A stretch of DNA of 64,000 nucleotides from Limnomonas spitsbergensis (GCA_037349105.1 JAYJMM010000039.1:3585001-3649000); one strand, 5' to 3'; positions 33,901-45,135 are shown, numbered from the stretch's first letter. Numbers and translations are program-made. The notes: generated from the sequence alone by a model not told the origin.

Positions 33901-36900
33901 TGCGGGGGCAATGAAGCAAGGTGCCTGCTGCCTCGTCCATTGTCGGTCGGTCGGTCAAGCTTTGGTCAGGGCTGTGCGGGGGCAATGAAGCAAGGTGCCT
34001 GCTGCCTCGTCCATTGTCGGTCGGTCGGTCAAGCTTTGGTCAGGGCTGTGCGGGGGCAATGAAGCAAGGTGCCTGCTGCCTCGTCCATTGTCGGTCGGTC
34101 GGTCAAGCTTTGGTCAGGGCTGTGCGGGGGCAATGAAGCAAGGTGCCTGCTGCCTCGTCCATTGTCGGTCGGTCGGTCAAGCTTTGGTCAGGGCTGTGCG
34201 GGGGCAATGAAGCAAGGTGCCTGCTGCCTCGTCCATTGTCGGTCGGTCGGTCAAGCTTTGGTCAGGGCTGTGCGGGGGCAATGAAGCAAGGTGCCTGCTG
34301 CCTCGTCCATTGTCGGTCGGTCGGTCAAGCTTTGGTCAGGGCTGTGCGGGGGCAATGAAGCAAGGTGCCTGCTGCCTCGTCCATTGTCGGTCGGTCGGTC
34401 AAGCTTTGGTCAGGGCTGTGCGGGGGCAATGAAGCAAGGTGCCTGCTGCCTCGTCCATTGTCGGTCGGTCGGTCAAGCTTTGGTCAGGGCTGTGCGGGGG
34501 CAATGAAGCAAGGTGCCTGCTGCCTCGTCCATTGTCGGTCGGTCGGTCAAGCTTTGGTCAGGGCTGTGCGGGGGCAATGAAGCAAGGTGCCTGCTGCCTC
34601 GTCCATTGTCGGTCGGTCGGTCAAGCTTTGGTCAGGGCTGTGCGGGGGCAATGAAGCAAGGTGCCTGCTGCCTCGTCCATTGTCGGTCGGTCGGTCAAGC
34701 TTTGGTCAGGGCTGTGCGGGGGCAATGAAGCAAGGTGCCTGCTGCCTCGTCCATTGTCGGTCGGTCGGTCAAGCTTTGGTCAGGGCTGTGCGGGGGCAAT
34801 GAAGCAAGGTGCCTGCTGCCTCGTCCATTGTCGGTCGGTCGGTCAAGCTTTGGTCAGGGCTGTGCGGGGGCAATGAAGCAAGGTGCCTGCTGCCTCGTCC
34901 ATTGTCGGTCGGTCGGTCAAGCTTTGGTCAGGGCTGTGCGGGGGCAATGAAGCAAGGTGCCTGCTGCCTCGTCCATTGTCGGTCGGTCGGTCAAGCTTTG
35001 GTCAGGGCTGTGCGGGGGCAATGAAGCAAGGTGCCTGCTGCCTCGTCCATTGTCGGTCGGTCGGTCAAGCTTTGGTCAGGGCTGTGCGGGGGCAATGAAG
35101 CAAGGTGCCTGCTGCCTCGTCCATTGTCGGTCGGTCGGTCAAGCTTTGGTCAGGGCTGTGCGGGGGCAATGAAGCAAGGTGCCTGCTGCCTCGTCCATTG
35201 TCGGTCGGTCGGTCAAGCTTTGGTCAGGGCTGTGCGGGGGCAATGAAGCAAGGTGCCTGCTGCCTCGTCCATTGTCGGTCGGTCGGTCAAGCTTTGGTCA
35301 GGGCTGTGCGGGGGCAATGAAGCAAGGTGCCTGCTGCCTCGTCCATTGTCGGTAGGTCGGTCAAGCTTTGGTCAGGGCTGTGCGGGGGCAATGAAGCAAG
35401 GTGCCTGCTGCCTCGTCCATTGTCGGTCGGTCGGTCAAGCTTTGGTCAGGGCTGTGCGGGGGCAATGAAGCAAGGTGCCTGCTGCCTCGTCCATTGTCGG
35501 TCGGTCGGTCAAGCTTTGGTCAGGGCTGTGCGGGGGCAATGAAGCAAGGTGCCCGCTGTTTAGGAAGGGTAATCAGCATCACAACCTTGGGTCAGTTGGG
35601 CCTAGCGCAGTATGGCGTCTCCTGTTTTTTTTGCTCTTTCGGTACTCGATAGGGTTAAGGGTGTAGGGTTTCAGCCCTGATTCTCCTAAACCCTCCATCC
35701 TGAACCCTATAACCTGCTCTGCTGGTTTGTCTACTTTCGGTACTCGGTAGGCTGGTCATGGTTTCATCCTTTCCGGCCTAGTGATGGTTGCCTGGCTGTC
35801 CCCCAGGGCTTCTTAAGGGTTGACGGATTGAAACCCTAACCCGGAAACCCTTAACCCTGACTTAAGGATTAACCCAGAACCTTGACTTAGAGGTTTTGGG
35901 GGTTTTAACCCTAAACCCAAAGGTGCTCTGGTGCACACTGAAACGAACACTGGAGTGGGGAAATCGATATAGGTGACTGGACAAACTGCTGCTGTACCTG
36001 ATGAAGTGTGTATGCTTGTGGGCCTGTCAAAGTGTGGAATAGTGAATATATAAGTGTGAAAAATTTGTTTTTGCAGAGTGGCCGAGACTGTAGACCTACG
36101 AGCAGAGCTGGAGGCCTGGAAGCTCCAGTGTGGACAGGTGTGAACTCGCTTGTTTGGGCAGGGGGGCACATTTATAAAAAAACGGGATCCCGACCCAAGA
36201 ATTAAAGGACGGTTAAGGGGTCCGCCCAGATAACTAGCCTAGCTTTTTGTCCATGGCGTATCCCGCCTTGCGGCCTTTTTTTTGCCTCACACACTGGTAA
36301 ACCAAACGTTGACTGCATTTTTCACGGCCAGGGCGGACGTAGTGTGGACTACATGTCTACATAGTTCTGTCACCAGGTGTAGCCAAGTGTGACCAGGTAT
36401 GAACTGCATGGTTCTGCTACCAGGTGTGATCAGGTATGAACTGCATGGTTCGTCAACGCAGTGTGACCAGGCATGAACTGCATGGTTCTGCAAACAGGTG
36501 TGATCAGGTGTGGACTGCATGGTTCTGTCACCAGGTGTAGCCAAGTGTGACCAGGTATGAATTACATGGGTTCTGCAGCCAGGTGTGATACTGTGATCAG
36601 GCTTGAACTGCATGGTTCTGTAACGAGGTATGGTCAGGTATGAAGTGTCGGGTTCTGATGCCACTGTTTTGTCATGTCTCAACTTCCGCCTCATTTCGAT
36701 TGCATTTGCACAGTTCTTGTGCCATTCTTTCACTCAATGACTGAGAGCACACCAGCACCTAATTTGTACCTGCAGGGTTAAAGCCCCAAATCCTGACACC
36801 CTAAACCCTTAACTAGAGCACACCAGCAGTTGATTTGTACCTGCAGGTCCTTGAAAGAAACAATGCTGATTTCCAGGAGGCGGACGCGGCCAGCACAGGC

Positions 36901-39900
36901 CGGGATGCATCTGGTTTCCTGATCCCTTAAAACCTTAAAAAAATGATGCGGCTTTCCAGCAGGACGAGGCGGCAAGTGCAGGACGGGATTTATCTGATTT
37001 CCCCAAAACTTCTGTGTTCACCTGAAAGAAACAAAGCTTGTATGTCCAGCCCAGGAGGTGGAGGCGTCCAGCGTAGGCCGAGGTGCATCTTTCACTCATC
37101 CTTTTACTTATACCTTTTCACTTAACCTGAAATCTTATCCTTTCTTACCTATTTACTGGAGCTTCCATCTCAGCTTTACTATTAATCCTAAAGAAACAAT
37201 GATGTTCTTCAGGAGGTGGAGGCGGCTAACGCAGACCGTGATGCATCTTATACTTAACCTAAAACTGTGAAGAAGCACAGCTGTTTTCCAGGAGGTGGAG
37301 GCAGTCAGCGCAGACCGGGATGTACTTGATTTGCAAGACCCTGAAGAAACAAACCTCCTGCTCACCAGGAGGCGGACACGGACAGCGCAGACCGGGATGC
37401 ATTAACCCTGATTTGCTTAACCCTGAACCTTCAAATCTGAGGAAACTATGCTCCTCTTCAGGCAGGAGGCAGACACACCCAGCGCAGGTCATGATGCATC
37501 TTTTGCTGAACCCTCAACCAAAAATAACCAATGCTGCTCTTCAGGAGGCAGACGCAGCCAAGGCAGGCCATGATGTTTCTGATTTGCCAAAGCCTTAAGA
37601 AACAAGGCTGCTCTCCAAGCGTCAGACACGGCCTGCGCAGGCTGTGTTGTATCTGATTTGCTGAACTCTTTAAAGCTTAAACTCTAAGGGAATAGTGTTG
37701 CTCTCTAGACAGGAGGCGGAAACGGCCAGCATAGGCCGGGATAAACCTTTTGCTAAAGCCTAACCCTATACCCTTAACCTGGAGATCCTTAACCTTAAAC
37801 CCTAACGAAATACTGCTGCTCTCCAGGAGGTGGAGGCGGCCAGCGCTGCGGTCGAGAAGGCGGTTGCCCTGGAGCGGTGGGGGCAGCAGATGGCTGCAGA
37901 TGCCGACAGGGTACGAGAGCAGATGCTGGCTGCAGAGGAGGACATAGAAGCGGCACGCCAGGCAGGTTTGACTTTCAATGGGTGGGCGTGGGGGCTGCAG
38001 ATGCCGACAGGGTGCACAAGTAGATGCTGGCAGCAGAGGATGACATAGAGGCGGCACGCCAGGCAGGTTTCATTTGCAAGGGGGGCAGCAGGTGGCTGTG
38101 GATGCCGACAGGGTGCGGGAACAGAGGATGACATAAGAGGCGGCACGCCAGGCAGGTTTGAATCGCAAGGGGGGCAGCAGGTGGCTGTGGATGCCGACAG
38201 GGTGCGGAAGCAGGTGCTGGCGGCTGGGAATGACATAGAAGCGGCATGCCAGGGTTTGGGGTTTAAGTCGATCCCTCTGATTCCATCTCCTCATCTGGTC
38301 AGGGCCCTGGACACGAAACCCCACAAATCGAGGTTCAGAGGCGGGTGAGCTGGTTGCTGGAAGGCAGAGGCCGCTGAGATGTGGGCAGAGGGTGCAGACT
38401 TGTAAAACCGCATATGCTTGTTGGCAAACCCTAAACTCCTGTAGCCCTGGACAGCCAACCCTGCTTCCACCCCCTCAGGCCAAGGCTGAGGTCCAGAGAA
38501 TGGCCGCCGCGGCCGCGGCTGCTGACAGGAGGGCCGCCGCCGCAGAGTTTGAGGCCGGCAGTCGGCAGAGTGAGGTGGAGCTTCTGCAGCAGGCGCTGTC
38601 CGGCAACCAGCTTAAGCTCAAGGCACTGAGGGACCAGGCGGAACAGGTGTGGGTTGTAGCTGAATTGTAGCTGAGGGACCAGACGGAGCAGGTGTGGTTG
38701 AGGGACCAGACGAAGCAGGTGTGGGTTGTTGCTGAATTGTAGCTCAGGGACGAGGCGGAGCAGGTGTAGGTTCTAGCCGACCCGTAGCTGAAGTGCACCT
38801 GAAGCTCAAAACGCTAAGGGACGAGATGGTGCCGGTGTGTGTCTGTGTGGATACTGCTCACACCCGCACACCTTTTGTGGCCGTACACTTTTGTTCCAAA
38901 ACAGGTTAAGTGGTGGCTACATGTGCTGTATTTGTACTCGCGTGTCCGCGCCCCGTTTTTCGACTGGAGCTTGGCGGTCACCGGTCAGAGGGTGGTCATA
39001 TGATGATCATATGGTTCTTGATCATATGGTTATCACTCTTGTCACTCGCATGCTAATGTGACCTTGAAAGAGTCCTGAGTGATCATATGGTTATCACTCT
39101 TATTACTCACATGATTATGTGACCTTGATAGCATCCTTAGTGATCATTGGACCCTATCAACTTGCCTCTGCTCAATGGCCATCTCCATGCTGACTGCCCA
39201 TCCCCCATGCTGCCCTCCCCAAGCTCAATGGCAGAGGCCACTTTTGGTACTCGGTAGGCTGGTCATGATTTGATCCTTTCCGGCCTAGTGATGGTCGCCT
39301 GGCTGCCCCAAAGGGTTTCTTACGGGTTGACGGTTTTAAAACCTTATGCCAATCCTTCATGCTGCCCTCCCCATGCTCAATGTCAGAGGCATGATGACTG
39401 GGTCCAATGATCCAAATGGGGATCCCCATGCTTCCATCCCCATGCTGACTGCCAATCCCCCATGCTGCCCTCCCCGTGCTCATACGCATTCAAAGGCTAC
39501 CGTCCCCAATTCCCATGCTGACAGTCAGCCCCCATGCTGCCCTACTGTAACGATCCTAATAACCTCAGAGGACGTTAAGTACATCTGGATCCTTTGGTCT
39601 AACGGGTAAGAACGCTACACCTCCCCATGCTAACTCACATCCAAAGGCTGCAGTCCCCATGCTGACAGACGGACCCCATGCTGCCCTCCCCATGCACCTC
39701 GCATCCAAAGGCTGCAGTCCCCATGCTGACAGACGGTCCCCATGCTGCCCTCCCCATGCTGACAGACGATCCCCCATGCTGCCCTCCCCATGCACCTCGC
39801 ATCCAAAGGCTGCAGTCCCCATGCTGACAGATGGTCCCCCATGCTGCCCTCCCCATGCTCCTCACATCCAAAGGCTGCCATCCCCATGCTGACAGACGGT

Positions 39901-42143
39901 CCCCCATGCTGCCCTCCCCATGCTCCTCACATTCAAAGGCTGCCGTCCCCATGCTGACAGACGACTCCCCATGCTGCCCTCCCCATGCTCCTCAGATTCA
40001 AAGGCTGCAGTCCCCATGCTGACAGACGATCCCCCATGCTGCCCTCCCCATGCTCCTCACATTCAAAGGCTTCCGTCCCCATGCTGACAGACGACCCCCC
40101 AGGCTGCCCTCCCCATGCTCCTCACATTTGAAGGCTGCCGTCCCCATGCTGACAGACGGTCCCCCATGCTGCCCTCCCCATGCTCCTCACATTCAAAGGC
40201 TGCCGTCCCCATGCTGACAGACGGTCCCCCATGCTGCCATTTCCTTGCTCACTCGCATTCCAAGCTTTTCGTCCCTAATCCCCATGCTCACAGACGGTCC
40301 CCCATGCTGCCTTCCCGTCTGGTCATGCAGGCCCCCATTACGACAGACGCCTCTGTGAGGGCTCGTGCTGATATGCAGGCCTCAGCTTCCGCAGCTGATC
40401 AGACTGCTGGCCGGTCTAGCCCACGAGATGGCTTGGGTGACGGGGAGCTGACCGACCGGCTCACTCAGGAGCTCAGGGTGAGGAGCAGGAGGGGGGGGAG
40501 GGGTAATGGCTTAACTCTTAACCACTGACCGGCTCACTCAAGGGCTCAGGGTGAGGAGCAAGGGGGGTGGGTGGGGGTGGGGTTCGGACCTACACCACTT
40601 TGGAGCTTAGGATGAGGAGTGAATTGAGGTAGGGTAATGGCTTAACTCCACACCACTAGGAGGCAGCCCGAACGTGCGCATGTAGGTTCCCCTCTGGCCT
40701 AGGGAACTATATATATAAAATAAGTCCAGGGTTTGCTCATGACCTGAGGAACCCTGCTTGCGTTTTTCAGGGGAGGGGGGGCCAAAGCAGGTGTGTTTAT
40801 TTTGTCACGGCATACCTTGTATGGTCCATGGAGCAGTGTTTTATTTAGTGAGTGGCATACCACTATCAGCTTAAGCTCAGCTACACTGCTGTGTACCACT
40901 ATCAGCTTTAGTTCAGCTACACTGTGCCCCTCGGCCACAAGCCGCCCCTAGTTCGGCCAGCCCTGCTGCTGCTTGGGCCACCGGCAGGAGGCCGGTCCAG
41001 GTTCGGTGGGAATCGGCCCAGGGGCGGCCCAGCAAAGGTGGTCCGGTGCCCACTAAAATATACACCTTCATGAATAAAAGAAATACTGTCATGAATGATG
41101 GTGCGATGTGATGTGATGTGGGTCAAGCAGCTTTCTTCCAGGCATCATTCACCCTTCCAACCACGTGTTTGAGGGAAGGATCCAGGGTGGGCAGATAGTG
41201 AACAGGGGCCCCAATCTGCGCGGTTCCCTCAACCCTTGGTTGATTTTATGTTTCTTTCTTTGAACAGGGGGATATCGCATCCGGTACAATACCTCTTGAA
41301 CCCACAAGAAACGTGAAGAGGAAAACCAGGAACCTCCCACGTACACACACGTACACACGTAGTCACCATGGTCCTCTATTTTGCAATCCTCTCCCAGGCT
41401 TCCTTAATCCACGCCTCAGGGCGTATCGTTTATTTATTTATTTGCAATCCTCTTCCAGGCTTCCGAGAGGCGTGATGAAGTGGGGAAATCAAAGCTGCAC
41501 GAGAAGGACATGGAGGTGTCTGAACTGAAGACGGTGGGTCAAGTCTAATGGCACTGGACTGGCATGCCCCTGGGATTAGATAAGCATGACCATTGTACTG
41601 GACAGACATGCCATTGTACTGGACAGACATGCCCATTGTACTGGACAGACATGCCCATTGTACTGGACAGACATGCCCATTGTACTGGACAGACATGCCC
41701 ATTGTACTGGACAGACATGCCCATTGTACTGGACAGACATGCCCATTGTACTGCACAGGCATGCCCATTGTACTGGACAGACATGCCCATTGTACTGGAC
41801 AGACATGCCCATTGTACTGGACAGACATGCCCATTGTACTGCACAGGCATGCCCATTGTACTGGACAGACATGCCCATTGTACTGGACAGACATGCCCAT
41901 TGTACTGGACAGACATGCCCATTGTCCTTAAGTTCATCACTGCTGCTGGTAATAAAAAGATAACGAGGTGATGCAAAGCGTGTTATTTTGTCTAGCATAC
42001 AAACAGGGGCAGGTAAACCTGGGGGCGCAGGGTCAGTAAGGGAAGGGCCGCCATGAGGGTGAAGGAAGAGGAGGAGGCTGAGTGTGTGGTCTGCAGATAA
42101 TGCCTGAAGCATGCAGCCATGCACCCTCAATCTCAATCCTGGA

Positions 42144-42174
<31 letters not shown>

Positions 42175-42383
42175 GGAGGTCAAAACAAAATGTTTTTTTG
42201 GCTTTTGTTTTAGTTCATTTGTTTAGTATTTGTATGTTCCTTTTTTTTTGCTTCTTCGCGAGAGGAGGAATGTGTGTGTGTGCGGCCTTACTATGGCCTG
42301 AAGCATGTACCCTCAATCAAAATCCTGGAGTCTGCTGGCTGGGGATCGGAAAGCGAGGGTACTCCTTTAGGGGACAGGAGCAA

Positions 42384-42415
<32 letters not shown>

Positions 42416-45135
42416 GGTGGGGGGGGCAGGAGGAGTGTGTGTGTGTGTGCGGCCTTACTATGGCCTGAAGCATGTACCCTCAATTATAACCCTTGAGCCC
42501 ACGGGCTGGGGAAGCGGGATTAGAAAAGGAGGGGCAGGAGGAGGAGGATGTGTGTATGTGTGTCATGGGCACTTGCAAGGCATGAAGCAAGTGCCCATGA
42601 CACAAACCCTTGAGTCCTTAGGCTGGGGGAGCAGGAATATAAATCCTTGAGCCCACAGGCTTTCAGGGCAGAGTGCAAGCAGGCTGCTGTTGTGGCTAGG
42701 GTCAAGTTCACCCTGGACGCTGAACCCTGGGGGTCGTAAGCATGGTGGGCAGAGCACACACAGGCCGCTGTTGTGGCCGCTAGGTAACCCTTAATCCTGC
42801 AACAAAGTATGGCCTAAGCAAGTGTCCGCGACGCGAAACCCTTGGGCTTGCTGGCTAGGATGGGCGGAGCGCGAACAGGCTGCTGTTGTGGTTAGGGTTG
42901 AGTTTACCCTGGACCCTAAATACTGAACCCTGAATCCCGAACGACTGTGTCTGCAGGCTTTGAGGGCGGAGCGCGAACAGGCTGCCGTTGTGGCGGCGCA
43001 TGTGGTCGAGGCTCAGGTGGTACACGCTCAAGAGGTGGTGAGTGACCCTAGTGATTTCAGGATGCTTCAGCTGCACGCTGCATTTCTTTTTCAAAGTGGC
43101 TCCAGCAACTGGTGTGCCATGCGTTGTTGTATTGAAGTTGAGTCACCCACACTTCAGCTAGCAGTGCACGATGAGTTTTATACTTTTATTTCTTGAAGGT
43201 GCTCCAGATAGACACTGTTTGGGTTAGGGTGCCTCAGCTACACTTCAGCTACAAACCAGCTGACAGCCGACAGGGCTTGGTGCAGCAAGGCGCCTGCAGC
43301 TTGGGCCATTAGCCGCCAGATGGTCGCGGCTTGGTCCCTGTCGGTCGAACATCCGTGTCCAAGGATATAGGGTTTGTATGGAAAACCCTGCCTGCCTAAG
43401 CTCTAACCCTAAACTGCGGCTTGGTCCCTATCGGTCGAACATCCATGTCCAAGGCGGCCCAGGAGTTGCCGCCTGGCCGGTTCCCCACAAGTGCAAGGTT
43501 AGCGGGGCCTGACAGGCGGTGTTCGACTTAACTCCTTTGTACCTTGTCATGTTTTGTGATCGGGGTTTATCTTCTGAACAATGGGGTTTTTTCCCACGCT
43601 ACCCGTCTGTGGACGTGTGTTGTTTACTTGCCCAGGAAGGTCTCTGTTTTTTCGCTCGCTGTCCTAGTTTATTTCAGTGCTCGTACCGGTTCGCATGCAT
43701 CAAATGTGATGCTCTGCTGGACTGTAAAACTTTCTAAAATCCTCTAGGTCGCACCTTATGTCACATCTCTAGGTCAAACCAAAATCCTATGAGTCACACC
43801 AAGACACCCCCTGGTTGTTGTTGAGTGTTTCCATTGTCCCTCTCATTGGCAGTGCGACTTTGTCCACTAGATTGTGTCCCCGTCAGCCTGGGGGTGATTG
43901 TGCCCAGCAGCCTGTCAGATGGGGGGCGTGTTGCGCACTTTTGGCACTGTTGCCCACTTCAGGGTGCGTGGGTGATTTCCAGTGTCCCTCATTGGGTGCC
44001 TTCCTTAATCCACGCCTCAGAGCGTATTTCTTTCTTTCTCCCTAAATGGCAGGAGAGGGTCCAGAAACCGTAAACCCTAGGCCCTGAAGCCTTTGGGGTG
44101 AGTGTTTCCAGTGTCCCTCATTGGCAGGAAGAGCTGCCTCCCAGAGGTCTGTAGGGGTCTGCATACAATGCTGCGGCAGAATGCGCTGGCAGAGGTTTGT
44201 TGGGGGGATACAGTCCTGTGGCTGAGGTTGCCTGACTGCCTGGTGCAACAACGCCAGCAGGCCATGTCCCTGGGGATATCCGGCCGTTGTTCTGTCAAGA
44301 ATGTGTCCTCATCCGCTCAGTGGTGGTTGCCCAGCGACCTGCCAAAGGTGCCAAGAGTTACTCTGCTGTGCACTTGGCACTGTTGCCTCTAACCCTGGCA
44401 ACAGGTAGGCGGGAGCCATGCCGTCAAGGATCTCCTCCGGATCTGCTGCCTCGTCAAGCCCAGAGCGGATTTGGGTCCCAGATGGAAAGGGCGCAAAAAG
44501 TGCCTTTACCGATCTGATCTGTGCGACAGGAAGGCAGGGTTTAGTGTTTAGGCAGGCAGGGTTTAGTGTCTAGGCAGGCAGGGTGAAGTGTCATGGCAGG
44601 CAGGGTTAAGTGTTTAGGCAGGCAGGGTTTAGTGTTTAGGCAGGCAGGGTTAAGTGTCTAGGCAGGCAGGGATTAGGCCTCAAGACCCATAAAAGGTTGA
44701 GGGGACCCTCTGATCAATTCGATGCCAGCCAGCGGTTGATAGCTGTACAGTATGAACAACAACAACAACATCGTTAACTTCTGCCTTGTTGTGAAATATA
44801 CTGCAGCCGCAACAGCAACATCGTCAATTTCTGCCCTGTTGTGAAATGTACCGCAGCAGCAGCAACAACATTGTCAATTTCTGCACTGTTGCCTAACGTG
44901 CCAACTGCAGGGCTGTCAGGTTAGCCTCGCCCCGGAGCGCCGCCGCAATCGCCACCGCGGCCCGCTGGCCCTCGCCCTCGGCCTCTCCATCTCCCTGGCA
45001 AAGCGCACCGTGCTCCTAGCGGGGCTGATGGCCGCTGCCGTGGCAACGTCACGCACGCGCCGCGGCGGGCGCTGGGTCACGGCGGCGGAGGCCGCCATCG
45101 CGCCGCGCGCGACTGCGCTTGCAGGGCTGCTGAGG
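24975..45135 (+). CDS. Unrecognised multi-exon coiled-coil protein, 3' end unresolved
   Basis: Exons 24975-25030, 25174-25236, 25377-25464, 25636-26037, 26261-26358, 26897-26969, 27278-27586, 31762-31844, 36077-36137, 37827-37961, 38479-38646, 40331-40477, 41459-41533, 42957-43037 and 44911-45135 join with matching phases, giving roughly 690 residues from MAELRKSVDDLATIQDA. After a Ser-rich N-terminus and a polyalanine tract encoded by a GCC run at 25657-25680, the protein is mostly heptad-like Ala/Glu/Gln/Arg sequence (for example LRREVQAQLRASVRELQAG and AALQADVARLK), typical of long coiled coils in cytoskeletal or basal-body proteins. That role is only a guess. The intron after 37961 must use a GC donor (CGCCAG then GCAGGT) to keep frame. 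The last exon listed is Arg/Ala/Leu-rich and not coiled coil. An additional small exon near 44130 and the terminal exon remain uncertain. Confidence 0.78.
26054..26225. repeat. CTGCTACTG trinucleotide-type repeat
   Basis: Imperfect CTG/CTA triplets fill the intron between exons 4 and 5 of the coiled-coil gene. Confidence 0.9.
26430..26630 (+). repeat. Donor-edge copies of coiled-coil exon 5, three units
   Basis: The exon 5 end (AGCCTGCAGACGGACTACGC, then AAGTGAGT) is repeated as 'ctgcagactgattactcaaagtgagt' at about 26490, 26550 and 26605. Confidence 0.88.
26985..27195. repeat. 60-bp tandem repeat, about 3.5 units
   Basis: Units share 'ggtggattggggtgtg' and 'gctaaaccctggtagtcaa', with G-runs. 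The array lies in the intron before exon 7 of the coiled-coil gene. Confidence 0.85.
28180..30110. repeat. Tandem repeat of about 170-220 bp in intron 7
   Basis: About eight diverged units share 'gggaccgttccaggaatgtc', 'ttggtccggggtaagctctg' (or a variant) and 'aaccgagagggcagggggcg'. Between some of them TTTAGGG-like and 'gaatcttggtccggggttt' words are amplified (29040-29200, 29880-29990). No coding signal. Confidence 0.82.
31250..31761 (+). repeat. Acceptor-edge copies of coiled-coil exon 8, about five units
   Basis: The exon 8 acceptor and start (TGCCCATGCAG then GTGGAAGCGCACGACCGA) are repeated at about 31372, 31453, 31540 and 31615, with a weaker copy near 31300. The copy at 31540 is nearly identical (ATGGAAGCGCACGATCGC). 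Confidence 0.93.
32038..35556. repeat. 3.5-kb satellite, 75-bp units then 74-bp units
   Basis: About 25 units of 75 bp (to about 33,905) are followed by about 22 units of 74 bp sharing the core 'ctgctgcctcgtccattgtc'. The first block varies at GGTGCC/GGTACC and GGTAGG/GGTCGG and shows a six-unit (450-bp) higher-order pattern between 32821 and 33271. The second block is nearly homogeneous. The 75-bp block is open on both strands only because 75 is divisible by three. Confidence 0.97.
35557..36076. other. Intron between satellite and exon 9
   Basis: Contains one copy of a dispersed element (35720-35830, also at 39240-39345) and AACCCTAAACCC-like words, but no coding signal. Confidence 0.5.
36345..36660 (+). 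repeat. Donor-edge copies of coiled-coil exon 9, about nine units
   Basis: Variants of the exon 9 end and donor (CCAGTGTGGACAG then GTGTGAACT) appear as 'caggtgtgaccaggtatgaactgcatggttctg' and relatives downstream of the exon. Confidence 0.75.
36800..37826 (+). repeat. Acceptor-edge copies of coiled-coil exon 10, about ten units
   Basis: The exon 10 start with its acceptor (TCTCCAG then GAGGTGGAGGCGGCCAGCGC) is repeated roughly every 80-90 bp at about 36875, 36955, 37050, 37213, 37290, 37368, 37460, 37545, 37620 and 37712. Each unit also carries 'cagaccgggatgcat' or a variant. Confidence 0.93.
37962..38260 (+). repeat. Donor-edge copies of coiled-coil exon 10, three units
   Basis: Three units of about 75 bp repeat 'gatgccgacagggt', a 'gctggc..agaggatgacata' part and 'gcggcacgccaggcaggttt', thereby also copying the unusual GC donor. 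Confidence 0.9.
38647..38830 (+). repeat. Donor-edge copies of coiled-coil exon 11
   Basis: Three or four short copies of the exon end (CTGAGGGACCAGGCGGAACA then GGTGTGG) follow the exon, linked by the word TAGCTGAATTGTAGCT. Confidence 0.88.
38990..39150. repeat. AT-rich duplicated unit with TGATCATATGG
   Basis: Two units of about 75 bp contain 'gatcatatggttatcactctt' and 'atgtgaccttgaa' (or a variant). Confidence 0.75.
39583..39620 (+). other. tRNA 5'-half-like fragment
   Basis: 'tcctttggtctaacgggtaa' followed by gaacgct resembles the acceptor and D-arm of Glu/Asp tRNAs, but no T-arm follows, so it is not a complete tRNA. Confidence 0.35.
39600..40325. repeat. CCCCATGCTG-based tandem array, units of about 65-90 bp
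   Basis: About ten units contain 'ccccatgctgacagacggtc' and 'catgctgccctccccatgct'. The array ends at the acceptor of exon 12, whose first codons include ACGACAGACGCC, so part of the unit may come from this exon edge. Confidence 0.85.
40478..40665 (+). repeat. Donor-edge copies of coiled-coil exon 12
   Basis: The exon end (CACTCAGGAGCTCAGG then GTGAGGAGC) recurs at about 40535-40560 and 40600-40620. Confidence 0.82.
41380..41458 (+). repeat. Acceptor-edge copy of coiled-coil exon 13
   Basis: 'gcaatcctctcccaggcttcc' at 41381 duplicates the true acceptor and exon start at 41443-41465. The intervening 'cttaatccacgcctcagggc' is also found at 44010. Confidence 0.75.
41545..41925. repeat. 22-bp minisatellite
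   Basis: About 16 units of CATGCCCATTGTACTGGACAGA with occasional GCACAGG variants. Open frames on both strands here are repeat artefacts. Confidence 0.96.
42100..42956 (+). repeat. Repeated units including acceptor-edge copies of coiled-coil exon 14
   Basis: Units at 42110-42600 share 'gcctgaagcatgtaccctca' and GTGTGTG/GAGAGA tracts. From 42650 the exon 14 start (GCGGAGCGCGAACAGGCTGC) is repeated as 'gcagagtgcaagcaggctgc' (42665), a shorter copy near 42750, and 'gcggagcgcgaacaggctgc' (42863). Confidence 0.85.
43260..43520 (+). repeat. Dispersed repeat related to the 74/75-bp satellite
   Basis: 'ttggtgcagcaaggcgcctg' with a downstream 'ttggtccctgtcggtcgaac' (duplicated at 43421) resembles the satellite unit and the copies at 50630 and 51505. 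Confidence 0.6.
43800..44130 (+). repeat. Acceptor-like tandem copies
   Basis: 'gtgtttccagtgtccctcat' (or a variant) followed by 'tggcag' occurs at 43826, 43975 and 44102. By analogy this suggests an unresolved exon starting at about 44129, but no frame connects it to its neighbours. Confidence 0.55.
44525..44680. repeat. GGCAGGGTTTAGTGTTTA tandem repeat, seven units
   Basis: Units of about 21-23 bp, 'aggcagggtttagtgtctag' and variants. Confidence 0.92.
44745..44910 (+). repeat. Acceptor-proximal triplication before the 44911 exon
   Basis: Three copies of 'aacaacatcgtcaatttctg' plus 'cnctgttg' lead into the acceptor GTGCCAACTGCAG. Confidence 0.8.

Noticed and set aside
31665..33988. Very long open frames on both strands (about 750 and 680 codons)
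   Set aside because: They lie entirely in the 75-bp satellite; any stop-free unit with a period divisible by three stays open. No acceptor/donor context or non-repeat protein sequence supports a gene.
39583..39620. A functional tRNA gene
   Set aside because: Only a D-arm-like half is present; no anticodon or T-arm follows.
41430..42136. Cys/Trp-rich frames on both strands
   Set aside because: Generated by the 22-bp minisatellite.
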